Notes: a model not told the origin generated them from the letters alone. A stretch of 36,901 nucleotides of DNA from Deltaproteobacteria bacterium (GCA_021817825.1 JAKAFS010000034.1:1-36901); one strand, 5' to 3'; shown: positions 15,806 through 23,893, numbered from the stretch's first letter. Numbers and translations: made by a program.

Positions 15806-16510
15806 ATGCTGACGCAATTTTTTCTTACCATCAACGACTGGATGACCGGCGCCACCTATCTGGCAGGATTGGGTTGCTTTTTATGGGGTATGGTCAGCGT
15901 TCTTTTGAGCCCCTGCCATCTGGCCTCCATCCCGCTGGTCGTGGCCTACGTGGCCGGGCAGGAAAAGGCGTTGAAGCCAAGGCAGGCCGCCCATTACGCC
16001 ATCCTTTTTACCGTGGGGCTCTTCATCACGATCGCCGTCATCGGCGTCGTTTGCGCCCTTTTGGGAAGAATGCTCGGTGACGTGGGTAATTACTGGCAGG
16101 TCGTTGTGGGGATTGTCCTGATCTGGGTCGCCTTGGGGATGCTCGGGGTGGAGAAGTGCAACCTCTCGGGCAGCCGGCTGCACAGGCTTAACGTCAAGGG
16201 GCTCCGTGGGGCATTTCTCCTGGGACTGGCCTACGGAGTCCTCTCCGGCTCCTGCACCTTCGGGTTCATCGCCCCGATTCTGGCGATCATCACGGTCCAG
16301 CAGCAGGTTTTGACCGGGGTGCTGCTGATCCTTCTCTTCGCCCTGGGGCATTGTCTCCCCATCATGATCGCCGGAAGCTCGACCGCTGTGGTCCAGCGCC
16401 TGACCGAGAGCGCGACATGGATCAGATCGGGTGGATGGTTTCGCAAAAGCGCCGGGGTCGTCATCGGCCTTTTGGGGATTTATTTTATCGGCAGTCCCTT
16501 TTTGATATGA
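15806..16510 (+). CDS. ccdA: CcdA/DsbD-type transmembrane thiol transporter
   Basis: 234 aa, six hydrophobic segments. The two conserved redox cysteines of the CcdA core are present in matching contexts: LLSPCHLASIPLVVAYVAG (Cys37) and YGVLSGSCTFGFIAPIL (Cys150). The family carries electrons from cytoplasmic thioredoxin across the inner membrane. It starts 10 bp after the thioredoxin gene. The final TGA overlaps an ATG for a tiny downstream frame. ResB/CcsA or other cytochrome c genes are absent, so periplasmic thiol reduction is more likely its task than haem ligation. Confidence 0.9.
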   Translation: MLTQFFLTINDWMTGATYLAGLGCFLWGMVSVLLSPCHLASIPLVVAYVAGQEKALKPRQAAHYAILFTVGLFITIAVIGVVCALLGRMLGDVGNYWQVVVGIVLIWVALGMLGVEKCNLSGSRLHRLNVKGLRGAFLLGLAYGVLSGSCTFGFIAPILAIITVQQQVLTGVLLILLFALGHCLPIMIAGSSTAVVQRLTESATWIRSGGWFRKSAGVVIGLLGIYFIGSPFLI

Positions 16511-16590
16511 GGATGAATCCCATGGAACACAGCCATGGCGGGTGTCACGAACCGCCGGTGTCGTTGAAATATCTGTTTTTGCCATGGTGA
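16507..16590 (+). CDS. Possible 27-aa His/Cys peptide coupled to ccdA
   Basis: An ATG overlapping the ccdA-like stop (ATGA) opens MRMNPMEHSHGGCHEPPVSL... ending FLPW at 16590. A second ATG at 16522 has GAGG about 10 nt upstream. The HSHGGCH cluster could bind a metal. Too short for homology from memory, and composition alone does not prove translation; the four-base overlap and the metal-like motif are the only support. Confidence 0.35.
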   Translation: MRMNPMEHSHGGCHEPPVSLKYLFLPW

Positions 16591-16603
16591 TCAAATGAAT
16601 CCC

Positions 16604-16633
16604 TTAATTTTTACCAGCGCAGGAGTGTATAAT
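16604..16633 (+). promoter_or_regulatory. Candidate promoter for the SHOCT/sigma-factor genes
   Basis: A perfect -10 hexamer TATAAT at 16628-16633, with TTAATT at 16604-16609 as a weak -35 (18-bp spacer). It is 90 bp before the SHOCT gene start. Confidence 0.4.
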
Positions 16634-16722
16634 GCATGGCAGTATTTTCTCTGCATGCCGATCGATCTCAAACTGAACAGATCCCGCGTGTAATGCCGGG
16701 CAGAGAGAAAGGAGATGGGAAA

Positions 16723-16983
16723 ATGGGACCAGGGCATTTTGGATGGGGCGGGATGTGGGGATTCCCGTGGATGATGATCGTCATCGTTGTTGTAATCGCT
16801 TTGTGCGTTTTCTTCGGTTGCCGGGGGTGGCGCCGACCATGGGGAAGCTGTCATAGGGGATGGGGATATGATCATAAGAACCTGCCGATGGAAACACCGC
16901 TGGAAATTATCAAACGACGCTATGCCGCAGGAGAAATCACCAAAGAGGATTTTCAGCAGATGAAAAAGGACCTTGACCTGTAA
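16723..16983 (+). CDS. Small SHOCT-domain membrane protein
   Basis: 86 aa from ATG 16723, chosen because GGAGA lies 7 nt upstream; a longer frame starts at 16636 but has no ribosome site and an unlikely N-terminus. The Gly/Trp-rich start (MGPGHFGWGGMWG) leads into one transmembrane helix (~16-32). A short Cys/Trp segment follows, then a single C-terminal SHOCT motif (residues ~60-84, PLEIIKRRYAAGEITKEDF). This is the common short 'SHOCT domain-containing protein' architecture. It precedes a membrane protein and an ECF sigma factor gene. Confidence 0.75.
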   Translation: MGPGHFGWGGMWGFPWMMIVIVVVIALCVFFGCRGWRRPWGSCHRGWGYDHKNLPMETPLEIIKRRYAAGEITKEDFQQMKKDLDL

Positions 16984-17007
16984 GTCCATGGTAAGGGAAC
17001 GGCCGTC

Positions 17008-17826
17008 ATGAAGTTTTTTCCAGTTGATCGTTCATCACAAGAGGTTTTGAAGAATATGGCTTTCGCGGCATGGCCCGCGCCGGCCGTAGTCCTGATGACC
17101 ATTGTCATCTCCGGGTTATTTTCAGGGTTGACCTTTGCCGGCGGCATGGAATCGGTATGGAAAATCCTTCTGCGCTTTCTGCGGTTCTCCTTCATCCTGG
17201 CCATTCCCATCACCCTGTTGCCCGCTGTCTGCGGCATCATGCAGAGCCTCCTGAACCGGCGTAAACTGCGCCTGGTCCGGATCAGTGAGGAGCGACATCC
17301 CGGCGGTGTCCCCTGGCAAATCTGGCTCATCCGACCCTTTCAGGGCATCGGCCTGGCAATGCTCATCGCCACCAAACTGATTGCTCTCCTGCAACTCTCC
17401 ACCTATGGGACGATCAACTCTTCCGTCGTGCTGCCCCCGGCGCAGTTCCAGTTAGGGCGATTCCTGAGCGCCACGGTCGTCGCCGTGATGACATCGATAT
17501 TGCTCACCTTCCTTTGGACTCTGGCTGACCTGGGAGTTCGCCGGCACAACCGGAAAACCGGGGAAATCAAGATCATCGGAAAGTATCTCAGCGCCCTTCT
17601 TCCGATTCTGTTTGGCTTTTACGGCATGTTCAGCCTTTTTGGAAATCATGAACGTCTCTTAGCCATCCAGTACATCGCGCAGATGGTTCTTGCTCTTTAT
17701 CCGCCGTTCCTGGTTTTGGCCGTGGTTCACAAATTCTACACTGAGAGAAAGGCTCCCCTGATTTTGAAAAGGCTAAAGGCGGTGCCGGTCGTTCCGCTCC
17801 AGGAGCAGGAGCTGGCCATTGTCTGA
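17008..17826 (+). CDS. Six-helix integral membrane protein, unknown
   Basis: 272 aa with about six hydrophobic segments (~20-46, 57-82, 112-130, 148-175, 192-211, 221-242). Basic loops such as LLNRRKLRLVRISEERH and LGVRRHNRKTGEIK probably face the cytoplasm. No catalytic or transport motif recognised. The stop region contains the TTG start of the sigma factor gene, with an 8-bp overlap, so the two are coupled; a role in sensing or controlling that sigma factor is possible but unproven. Ribosome site is weak. Confidence 0.65.
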   Translation: MKFFPVDRSSQEVLKNMAFAAWPAPAVVLMTIVISGLFSGLTFAGGMESVWKILLRFLRFSFILAIPITLLPAVCGIMQSLLNRRKLRLVRISEERHPGGVPWQIWLIRPFQGIGLAMLIATKLIALLQLSTYGTINSSVVLPPAQFQLGRFLSATVVAVMTSILLTFLWTLADLGVRRHNRKTGEIKIIGKYLSALLPILFGFYGMFSLFGNHERLLAIQYIAQMVLALYPPFLVLAVVHKFYTERKAPLILKRLKAVPVVPLQEQELAIV

Positions 17827-18454
17827 AAGGAAGGGAAATGATTGCGTCACTGCCGGGAATTCCAATTTGACGGCCGCTGAAGACAAGGACTTGCCGGACG
17901 AGGCGCTCATGGCCAGGATCGCCGGGGGCGAGACGCGGGCCTTTGCAATCCTGGTCGGACGCCATCGGCGGCGCGTCCTGAACATGATCTATCGATCCCT
18001 CGGGGACCGCACCCAAGCCGAGGACGTGGCTCAGGAGGTTTTTCTACGGGTATGGCGGGCGGCGGGGGGCTACTCGCCGAAGGCAAAATTTACCACCTGG
18101 GTCTATCGTATCGCCGTCAACCTTTGCCTGGATGCTATCAAATCGGCGCGTCACCGGCAATCCTTCATCCAGCCAGCAGGGCTCCCTGAAAGCGCCACCG
18201 AGGGAGAATCATCAGTTGGCGACAACGCCCCGTCGCCGGAGGAGCTCCTGATCGATGCCGAGAAAGCCAGCCGGATCTTCGTCGCCCTCCAGGAGCTGCC
18301 GGCCAACCAGCGACTGGCCGTCGTCCTCAAGAGATTCGATGGGCTCGCCTATGAGGAAATCAGCCGAATCCTGGGATGCTCCGTCCCGGCGGTCGAATCG
18401 CTGCTGGTCCGGGCCAAAAAGACCCTCCGCGAAAAATTGCTTTCCTCCGGCTGA
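17819..18454 (+). CDS. ECF-type RNA polymerase sigma factor
   Basis: 211 aa from TTG 17819, with GGAG 7 nt upstream inside the preceding gene. Sigma region 2 at ~45-110 (LVGRHRRRVLNMIYRSLGD, QAEDVAQEVFLRVWRA, FTTWVYRIAVNLCLDAIKS), a short acidic linker, and region 4 at ~155-207 (LQELPANQRLAVVLKRFDG, YEEISRILGCSVPAVESLL). No region 3, as expected for group 4 sigma factors. Its likely anti-sigma partner is the zinc-finger protein at 19116, separated from it by the opposite-strand moaE. Confidence 0.93.
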   Translation: MSERKGNDCVTAGNSNLTAAEDKDLPDEALMARIAGGETRAFAILVGRHRRRVLNMIYRSLGDRTQAEDVAQEVFLRVWRAAGGYSPKAKFTTWVYRIAVNLCLDAIKSARHRQSFIQPAGLPESATEGESSVGDNAPSPEELLIDAEKASRIFVALQELPANQRLAVVLKRFDGLAYEEISRILGCSVPAVESLLVRAKKTLREKLLSSG

Positions 18455-18475
18455 CGACCCGCCACCCAGGGCAAC

Positions 18476-18865
18476 TTACGCCCGCAATTCCCGGAGCAGT
18501 TCTGTTTTTTTGAGGCTGGTCATCTTCTTGAGCCTCTCCAGCCCGAAGCGACAAGCCTCAAAGGCGTCATTGCTCGCCGGGGAACTGACGGCAACCAGGG
18601 AGATCACGTCTCCGACCTTCAAGGTTCCGAGCCGCCGGACGAGCAGGACGTCATCGACCTTCCAACGATCCCTGACCTCCGCCGCAATACCGGCCAGCTC
18701 CGCTTCTATGTCACCGCCCCGCTCGAACCGGATGCCCGAAGACGCCTTGTCGCCGGCTTCGCCTTTCACCACGGCATAGTGGAACAGGACCGATCCCGAC
18801 CCATTCTTGCGGATCTTTTCAAACAGTTTCCCCGGGTCCAAGGGGGCTTCCGTGACTATTTCCAT
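18476..18865 (-). CDS. moaE: Molybdopterin synthase catalytic subunit MoaE-like
   Basis: 129 aa from ATG 18865, chosen because GGGGAGG lies just upstream; an extended frame to 18913 lacks a ribosome site. The MoaE pattern is clear: FHYAVVKGEAGDKASSG, EVRDRWKVDDVLLVRRLGTLKVGD, VISLVAVSSPASNDAFEACRFG, then Lys-rich LKKMTSLKKTELL where the active-site lysines lie. MoaE transfers sulfur to precursor Z with MoaD. Slightly shorter than E. coli MoaE (~150 aa), and the usual P-x-W-K near the end is replaced by TSLKK, so it may be a divergent member. No MoaD is adjacent. Convergent with the sigma gene, 21 bp apart. Confidence 0.82.
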   Translation of the reverse strand: MEIVTEAPLDPGKLFEKIRKNGSGSVLFHYAVVKGEAGDKASSGIRFERGGDIEAELAGIAAEVRDRWKVDDVLLVRRLGTLKVGDVISLVAVSSPASNDAFEACRFGLERLKKMTSLKKTELLRELRA

Positions 18866-19060
18866 CTTGACCTCCCCAGGCGCTCGATCGCGCACACCGA
18901 GTCCACCCGTCAAATTTTTTATCCGTTGCAGCCTTAGAAATGTATTTTTTAACCGGGAGCAATCCCGACGCTACCAATTTGTTCAGCAGATGCGGCAGCA
19001 TAGTGCATTGGCCCTGAAATGTAAACAAGGAGGGTAAAATAATTTTTAAATCACCGCAGG

Positions 19061-19089
19061 TTTTTGCCGCTCCCGTCGTTTAATACAAT
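19061..19089 (+). promoter_or_regulatory. Candidate promoter for anti-sigma/CpxP/ABC operon
   Basis: TACAAT (19084-19089) with TTTTTG (19061-19066) at 17-bp spacing, 27 bp before the anti-sigma ATG. The -35 is poor, so an ECF-type element could be the real signal. Confidence 0.35.
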
Positions 19090-19115
19090 ATGAGGATCGA
19101 GAAAAGGAGGTCAAA

Positions 19116-19616
19116 ATGAGGTGCCGTCACGTCCAAAAGCGGCTCTCCGCCTACCAGGACAGGGAAGTGAGCAGAAAAGAACGGGAGCAGATCGCGAATC
19201 ACCTGGAGGGTTGTCCGGCCTGCCGGAGCGCCTATGACGAACTGGAGCAGGCCTGGCAGGTTCTGGCGATGATCCCCGAAATCGACGCTGCACCGGGCTT
19301 TGAAAAACGTCTCGCCGAAAAGATCAGGGCTCTTCCCGAGCCCCGCTCGCACTGGCGGTTCCCCTGGATTTCCTGGGGCGATCAGTGGCGACTCGCACCG
19401 GCGATGGCGCTGGGCGTGGCGTTGATCGGCATCACCCTGGGGGCCTACCTGGGCAACCTGCTGGTCGGGGGCGGATCGCAAACCGCCTTGTCCCAGGCCG
19501 GAGCTTTGCAGACGGGTGGGGAGATCCATGCCTTCCGGGCCTTTGCCGCCGCGCCGCCGGGCTCGCTCGGGGACGGCTACCTTCGCCTGGCCGCATTTAC
19601 GGAGGATCGTCGATAA
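19116..19616 (+). CDS. Zinc-finger anti-sigma factor (ZAS/HC2 type)
   Basis: 166 aa, AAAGGAGG site before ATG. N-terminal zinc-binding anti-sigma motif with Cys3, His29, Cys33 and Cys36 (NHLEGCPACR), the H-x3-C-x2-C signature. One transmembrane helix at ~94-118 and a ~45-residue periplasmic Gly/Ala-rich end. It would hold the ECF sigma factor at the membrane and release it on an envelope signal. The stop shares a base with the next ATG (TAATG), coupling it to the CpxP-like sensor candidate downstream, a classical sigma / anti-sigma / periplasmic sensor trio. Confidence 0.88.
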   Translation: MRCRHVQKRLSAYQDREVSRKEREQIANHLEGCPACRSAYDELEQAWQVLAMIPEIDAAPGFEKRLAEKIRALPEPRSHWRFPWISWGDQWRLAPAMALGVALIGITLGAYLGNLLVGGGSQTALSQAGALQTGGEIHAFRAFAAAPPGSLGDGYLRLAAFTEDRR

Positions 19617-20107
19617 TGAAAAAGAAAATCCTGTGGATCGTCCTGACCCTCTCCCTGGCCGTGAACATTTCCGGCCTGGGCACCATCGGCTACCATTACT
19701 GGCGCAACACCTGCATCACACCGGCGGCGCCCTGCCCCCTCAACCCGGAAGATGCCCATCTGTACCAGTCCCTCGGCCTTTCCCCCGACCAACTGGCAAA
19801 GATGACGGCCCTGGCCGGCTCGTTTCACCGCCGTCTCAATGAACTGGAAGCGGCAGTGGCGGACAAGCGCAATCTCCTGATCGACGCCCTGGGAGAGGAA
19901 AAGACCGATCTGTCCAAGACGGAAACCCTCCGGAAGGAAATCGCCGGTTATCAGGATGAAATTCAGAAAGAGGTCATTACCCACATCGCAGAGTCGAAAA
20001 AGATCATGACCCCCGATCAGAAAAAACGGTTCATCGAGCTCTTGCGGGTCAGTTCGAACAACGGGCGAGTGCATTCGCCCTTTTCCCCCAACGGAGGCAA
20101 CCCTTGA
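19616..20107 (+). CDS. CpxP/CnrX-like periplasmic metal-stress protein
   Basis: 163 aa from ATG 19616, which shares its A with the preceding TAA; a longer frame upstream lacks a start signal. N-terminal anchor (~5-25), then Cys33/Cys40 in TCITPAAPC. A helical hairpin follows with LGLSPDQLAKMTALAGSFHRR and MTPDQKKRFIELL, the paired motifs of Spy/CpxP/CnrX-type heavy-metal resistance proteins. As in CnrYXH-like systems, a membrane-tethered sensor next to an anti-sigma factor suggests signal input to that anti-sigma (inference). The 3' end overlaps the permease start (TTGA). Confidence 0.8.
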   Translation: MKKKILWIVLTLSLAVNISGLGTIGYHYWRNTCITPAAPCPLNPEDAHLYQSLGLSPDQLAKMTALAGSFHRRLNELEAAVADKRNLLIDALGEEKTDLSKTETLRKEIAGYQDEIQKEVITHIAESKKIMTPDQKKRFIELLRVSSNNGRVHSPFSPNGGNP

Positions 20108-21354
20108 ATCTACGCTACGTCTATCAGGAGCTCACCCGCCGGAAACGCAGAACGGTCATCGCCGTGATCGGCCTTTCCATCGGCATCGCGCTCCTCGTCA
20201 TTCTCAATGCCCTATCCCTTGCCTACCACGAGGCGGCCCGCGCCCCCCTGAAGGAGATCGGGGCTGACATCACGGTGCAGCGGCCCGGAAACGTCCCGGA
20301 AGAGATGGCCGGCGCGGTCTTTCCCTGTTCGGCCGTAACGATCAAAAAGGACGAAATCAACCGGGGCGGCAAGATGCCCGGCGTCCGGGGCATGGGCACG
20401 GCCCTTCTCCTCTGGGTCTTCGATCCGAACCGGGCCTGGACAGTCCTGGGGATCGAGCAGGGGAATCCCGTCGGTCCGTCGATCCTCAAACACTTCGTCG
20501 CGGAAGGGCGTTATCTTGCAGAGGGGAAACCGGAGGCCATGGTCGAGGCGGCCTTTGCCCGGCAATTCGGGATCAAACCGGGGGATACCATCACCGTCGC
20601 GGGCCGGACCTTTCCCGTCGTGGGGCTCGTGGATGCCTCCCAGGCCGCCAAGATCGCCGTGGCCAATCTCTATCTGCCCCTTGCCGAAGCGCAGGCCATT
20701 GCCGCGGCCTCCAAGCCGCTCCAGTCCGTCTCACCCTTCGCCGCGGGGGACGTAAACCTGCTCTTCATCCGGGCCGATCAGGATAAGATCACGGACCTGG
20801 CCGCCGCCATCAAAGGCCTCATGGGGCCAAAAACAGCCGTTGCCACCCCGGATTCCTTCCTGAAGCTCCTGGGGAGCTTCTTCGCCGTATCGGATAAATT
20901 CACCCTTGTCGCCTCGCTCATCGCGATTCTCATCGCTGTGCTGATCGCCTTCAAGACGATGGCCGGCAACGTAGCGGAACGGATGCGGGAGATCGGCGTC
21001 CTGAAGGCCGTGGGCTGGACCCGGCGCGATGTGACCCTGCAGCTCCTCACGGAGTCCGTCGTCCAGTGCCTCATCGCCGGCATCTTGGGGCTCGCCGTCG
21101 CCTATGCGGCCGCCTTCGCCCTCAGCTTCATGACCGTGAGCATCCCCATTCCCTGGGAGATGAGCCCGACGCCCCATTTTCTTCCCGGCGGCGGCGCCCC
21201 GGTCTTTAAAACTTTGCGGCTTCCCGTCCATATCCCCTGGTCGCTGGCCTTCTTTGCCGTCCTGCTCTCCACCCTAATCGGCGGCCTGACCGGCGCGCTT
21301 TTATGCCGCCGCATTTCCAAAATCAAACCTTCGGAGGTTTTAAGACATGAGTGA
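20104..21354 (+). CDS. FtsX-type ABC permease 1
   Basis: 416 aa from a TTG overlapping the previous stop (TTGA). One N-terminal transmembrane helix (~18-38) after YQELTRRKRRT, a MacB-PCD-like periplasmic domain (~45-255), and three C-terminal helices with AGNVAERMREIGVLKAVGWT between the first and second, ending KIKPSEVLRHE. Paralogous to the permease at 22440 with the same domain order. Coupled to its ATPase by overlapping starts/stops. Confidence 0.92.
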   Translation: MNLRYVYQELTRRKRRTVIAVIGLSIGIALLVILNALSLAYHEAARAPLKEIGADITVQRPGNVPEEMAGAVFPCSAVTIKKDEINRGGKMPGVRGMGTALLLWVFDPNRAWTVLGIEQGNPVGPSILKHFVAEGRYLAEGKPEAMVEAAFARQFGIKPGDTITVAGRTFPVVGLVDASQAAKIAVANLYLPLAEAQAIAAASKPLQSVSPFAAGDVNLLFIRADQDKITDLAAAIKGLMGPKTAVATPDSFLKLLGSFFAVSDKFTLVASLIAILIAVLIAFKTMAGNVAERMREIGVLKAVGWTRRDVTLQLLTESVVQCLIAGILGLAVAYAAAFALSFMTVSIPIPWEMSPTPHFLPGGGAPVFKTLRLPVHIPWSLAFFAVLLSTLIGGLTGALLCRRISKIKPSEVLRHE

Positions 21355-22012
21355 AGCGATCCTGGTCGGCGCCGACCTGACCAAAACATTTGACAAACTC
21401 ACCGTCGTCAGGAAGGCATCCCTTTCCGTCGGAGATGGGGAATTCGTCGCCCTGGTGGGCAAATCGGGCTGCGGCAAGACCACCCTCCTTTCCCTTCTCT
21501 CCGGTCTGGAGCGACCCACGTCGGGAAGCGTGACCATCGCCGGAAAGGAGATCTCCAGCGCGACGGAGGACGAACTGGCCCTCTTTCGCCGGGAGAATGT
21601 CGGGTTCGTCTTCCAATCCTTCAACCTGATCCCGACCCTCACCGCCTGGGAAAATGCGGCCCTGCCCCTGTTTCCCGTCAAAATGACCACGGAGGAACGG
21701 CGCCGAAGGGCGGCGGAACTGCTGGAGAAGATGGAATTGGGGGACCGGATGGAGCATCTGCCCGCGACCCTCTCCGGCGGCGAGAAACAACGGGTGGCCA
21801 TCGCCCGCGCCCTGATCAACCGCCCGAAGATCGTCTTTGCCGACGAGCCGACGGGGAATCTCGATACGGCCACGGGCGACGCGATCATGGCGATCCTGAA
21901 CCGCCTGCACCGCGAACAGGGAATGACGCTCCTCATGGTGACCCATGATACGGAGCTGGCCAAAACAGCGGACCGCGTGGTCCGCATGCAGGATGGGGAG
22001 GTGCTTTCATGA
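21347..22012 (+). CDS. ABC ATPase partner of the two FtsX permeases
   Basis: 221 aa. Walker A GKSGCGKTT (38-46), Q-loop FQSFNLIP, signature LSGGEKQR, Walker B IVFADEPT followed by GNLD, and H-loop MVTHD. LolD/MacB class. The start overlaps the permease 1 stop by 8 bases, and its stop overlaps the next ATG by four. As the only complete ATPase beside two permeases it could serve a heterodimeric LolCDE-like complex; but see the vestigial ATPase start at 23678. Confidence 0.92.
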   Translation: MSEAILVGADLTKTFDKLTVVRKASLSVGDGEFVALVGKSGCGKTTLLSLLSGLERPTSGSVTIAGKEISSATEDELALFRRENVGFVFQSFNLIPTLTAWENAALPLFPVKMTTEERRRRAAELLEKMELGDRMEHLPATLSGGEKQRVAIARALINRPKIVFADEPTGNLDTATGDAIMAILNRLHREQGMTLLMVTHDTELAKTADRVVRMQDGEVLS

Positions 22013-22416
22013 TAAAGTTTGTGGTCTATGGCATGACGGCTTTTTGTCTTTTCTTTATTCCGGCGGCCGCCTTGCCCGCCGCTCCGGTCACCGTGGAGGT
22101 CCTCTACATGAACCACGGACCGCTCCAGCCGACGATCAAAGAGATCAAGACGCTCTGCGGAAGCTACGGAAAGGCCCTCACCGTCGCTTGGTATGACTCC
22201 GAAAGCCCGGAAGGGGAGAAGTTCATGGCCAAGAAGGGGGTCCAGGGGCATGTGCCGCTGATCATCTGGATAGCCGGCAATCCCAAGGTCAGCGTCAACG
22301 GGAAAGAGATTCAGTTCGTCGGTTTTCCTACCGGTTCCGGTCCGGCGTTTTTCCAGGGGAAGTGGACCAAGGACGATCTGCGGGCGGCGCTCGATCTGGC
22401 GACGGGAAAGAAATAG
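22009..22416 (+). CDS. Exported thioredoxin-fold-like protein, no CxxC
   Basis: 135 aa with signal peptide (MIKFVVYGMTAFCLFFIPAA, cleavage after ALPA). The mature part has the layout of a small thioredoxin-like protein (VTVEVLYMNHGPLQPTIKEI, then GVQGHVPLIIWIAG with a possible cis-Pro) but no CxxC at the usual place: Asn-His-Gly-Pro sits there. So it is probably not an oxidoreductase; binding or carrier role possible. ATGA overlap with the ATPase stop places it firmly in the ABC operon. Confidence 0.65.
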   Translation: MIKFVVYGMTAFCLFFIPAAALPAAPVTVEVLYMNHGPLQPTIKEIKTLCGSYGKALTVAWYDSESPEGEKFMAKKGVQGHVPLIIWIAGNPKVSVNGKEIQFVGFPTGSGPAFFQGKWTKDDLRAALDLATGKK

Positions 22417-22439
22417 GCTGAAATCGCTGTGAGGGAATC

Positions 22440-23678
22440 ATGTATTATCGTTACATCCTGAAGGAACTTAGCCACCATCGGCAACGGATGCTGGTCAACT
22501 GCCTGGGCATCGCCGTGGGGATCGCCCTGTTCGTCTCCATCAATGCCGTCTCCGCCGCCTATCGGGAGGCCGTGAGCCTCCCCTTCAAGAACCTCGGCGC
22601 AGACCTCGTGGTCCAGAGGCCCGAGGCGCGGGCCGTGGATTCCGGCCAGCCGGCCCCGTCGATGCGCGGAATCCGCCTGCCCGTCTCCAGCCAGATCATC
22701 GCGGCCGGGGATCTGGAAAAACTCCGGGCCGTTCCCGGCGTGGACTCCCTCTCCACGGCCCTCCTCCTCTGGGAGTTCGACCGGGGCGGCTTCCGGACGG
22801 TTATGGGGGTGGACATGGCGCAGCCGATCCTGGGGCCGGTCCGGGTAAAGGAGTGGCTCGCCGAGGGGCGGTTTCCCGATCGCGAGGGCGAAGCCGTCCT
22901 GGAGAAGCATTACGCCAAGTTTCATCACACAAAGGTAGGCGACCCGTTCACCATTGGCGGCCGTTCCTTCACGGTCGTGGGGACCCTGGAGATCAAGGAG
23001 GGATCGCAGATCGCCGCGGCGAATGTCTACCTCCCCCTGACCGACGCCCAGGCCCTTCTGGAAAAGGGCGCCGGAAGCGTCAACACCGTCTACCTGCGAC
23101 TGAAGGACCCCGCCCTCCAGGACAAGGTGAAATCAGAGATCCTTCAAACACTGCCGGGCGTCTCCGTCGCCAGTTCCGATTCGTTTCTTGAGGTGATGGG
23201 CGGCGTCTCCCGGATCTCCGACCAGTTCGCCCTGGTCGTTTCCCTCATTGCGTTGGCCGGGGCCATCTTTCTGATCATCAAGACGATGCTCGCCAACCTT
23301 GTCGAACGGGCTCGGGAGATCGGCATCCTCAAGGCGGTGGGCTGGACCGGCGCCGACGTCCGCAAGCAGATCATGGGGGAAGTCTTCTTACAGGCCCTCC
23401 TGGGCGGCATCGCGGGAATCGTGGCGGGCTACCTGATCTCGTATCTCCTGGGCACCCTCTCCATCCCCGTCTCTACCCCTTGGGAAGTGAACCTCATGCC
23501 GGCTTTTGCCAAGGATGCGGCGGCCGCGGCGCAGACCATCCGCCTGCCCGTCAGCCTGTCAGCTTCCTTGATTGCCACCTCGCTGGCCCTGACCCTCGCC
23601 AGCGGAGGCCTGGCCAGTTACTTCATGGCCCGGCGGACGGCGAAAATGAAACCGGCCGACATATTGAGACAGTTGTGA
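22440..23678 (+). CDS. FtsX-type ABC permease 2
   Basis: 412 aa, same architecture as the 20104 permease (YRYILKELSHHRQRM start, periplasmic domain, ANLVERAREIGILKAVGWT, end KMKPADILRQL). The shared REIG(V/I)LKAVGWT segment marks the pair as paralogues. 23 bp after the thioredoxin-like gene. Its TGA overlaps an ATG that begins a vestigial frame. Confidence 0.92.
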   Translation: MYYRYILKELSHHRQRMLVNCLGIAVGIALFVSINAVSAAYREAVSLPFKNLGADLVVQRPEARAVDSGQPAPSMRGIRLPVSSQIIAAGDLEKLRAVPGVDSLSTALLLWEFDRGGFRTVMGVDMAQPILGPVRVKEWLAEGRFPDREGEAVLEKHYAKFHHTKVGDPFTIGGRSFTVVGTLEIKEGSQIAAANVYLPLTDAQALLEKGAGSVNTVYLRLKDPALQDKVKSEILQTLPGVSVASSDSFLEVMGGVSRISDQFALVVSLIALAGAIFLIIKTMLANLVERAREIGILKAVGWTGADVRKQIMGEVFLQALLGGIAGIVAGYLISYLLGTLSIPVSTPWEVNLMPAFAKDAAAAAQTIRLPVSLSASLIATSLALTLASGGLASYFMARRTAKMKPADILRQL

Positions 23679-23701
23679 TGATCCGTTTAAAGAACGTCTG
23701 A
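23678..23701 (+). pseudogene. Eight-codon remnant resembling the start of an ABC ATPase gene
   Basis: The permease stop TGA overlaps an ATG (TGATG) opening MIRLKNV and then TGA at 23699-23701. M-I-x-L-x-N-V is the standard opening of MacB/LolD ATPases, which normally overlap permease genes in this way. The sequence after the TGA shows no ATPase similarity in any frame I checked, so the rest seems deleted or replaced. Confidence 0.4.
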
Positions 23702-23827
23702 GTCGCGCAGCCCCCCGGACAGAAGGCATCAATCACCCGGGACAATTCCTTGCAGGTGGATGTTTCGCGGCTCTTGACATTGGTAGGGGCGACGGCGATT
23801 CACGGAGCTAGGCAAGCTCCTTACTGC

Positions 23828-23855
23828 TTGACATTGCCATGACGGTCACTAAATT
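23828..23855 (+). promoter_or_regulatory. Candidate promoter of the selenoprotein gene
   Basis: Consensus -35 TTGACA (23828-23833), 16-bp spacer, -10-like TAAATT (23850-23855), about 40 bp before the ATG at 23894. A hairpin GGAGCT-AGGCA-AGCTCC (23804-23820) sits just upstream. The decamer CTTGACATTG occurs twice, at 23773 and 23827. Confidence 0.45.
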
Positions 23856-23893
23856 GTTCTTAATGTTCCCATGGAATCAAAAAGGAGGAAGCG

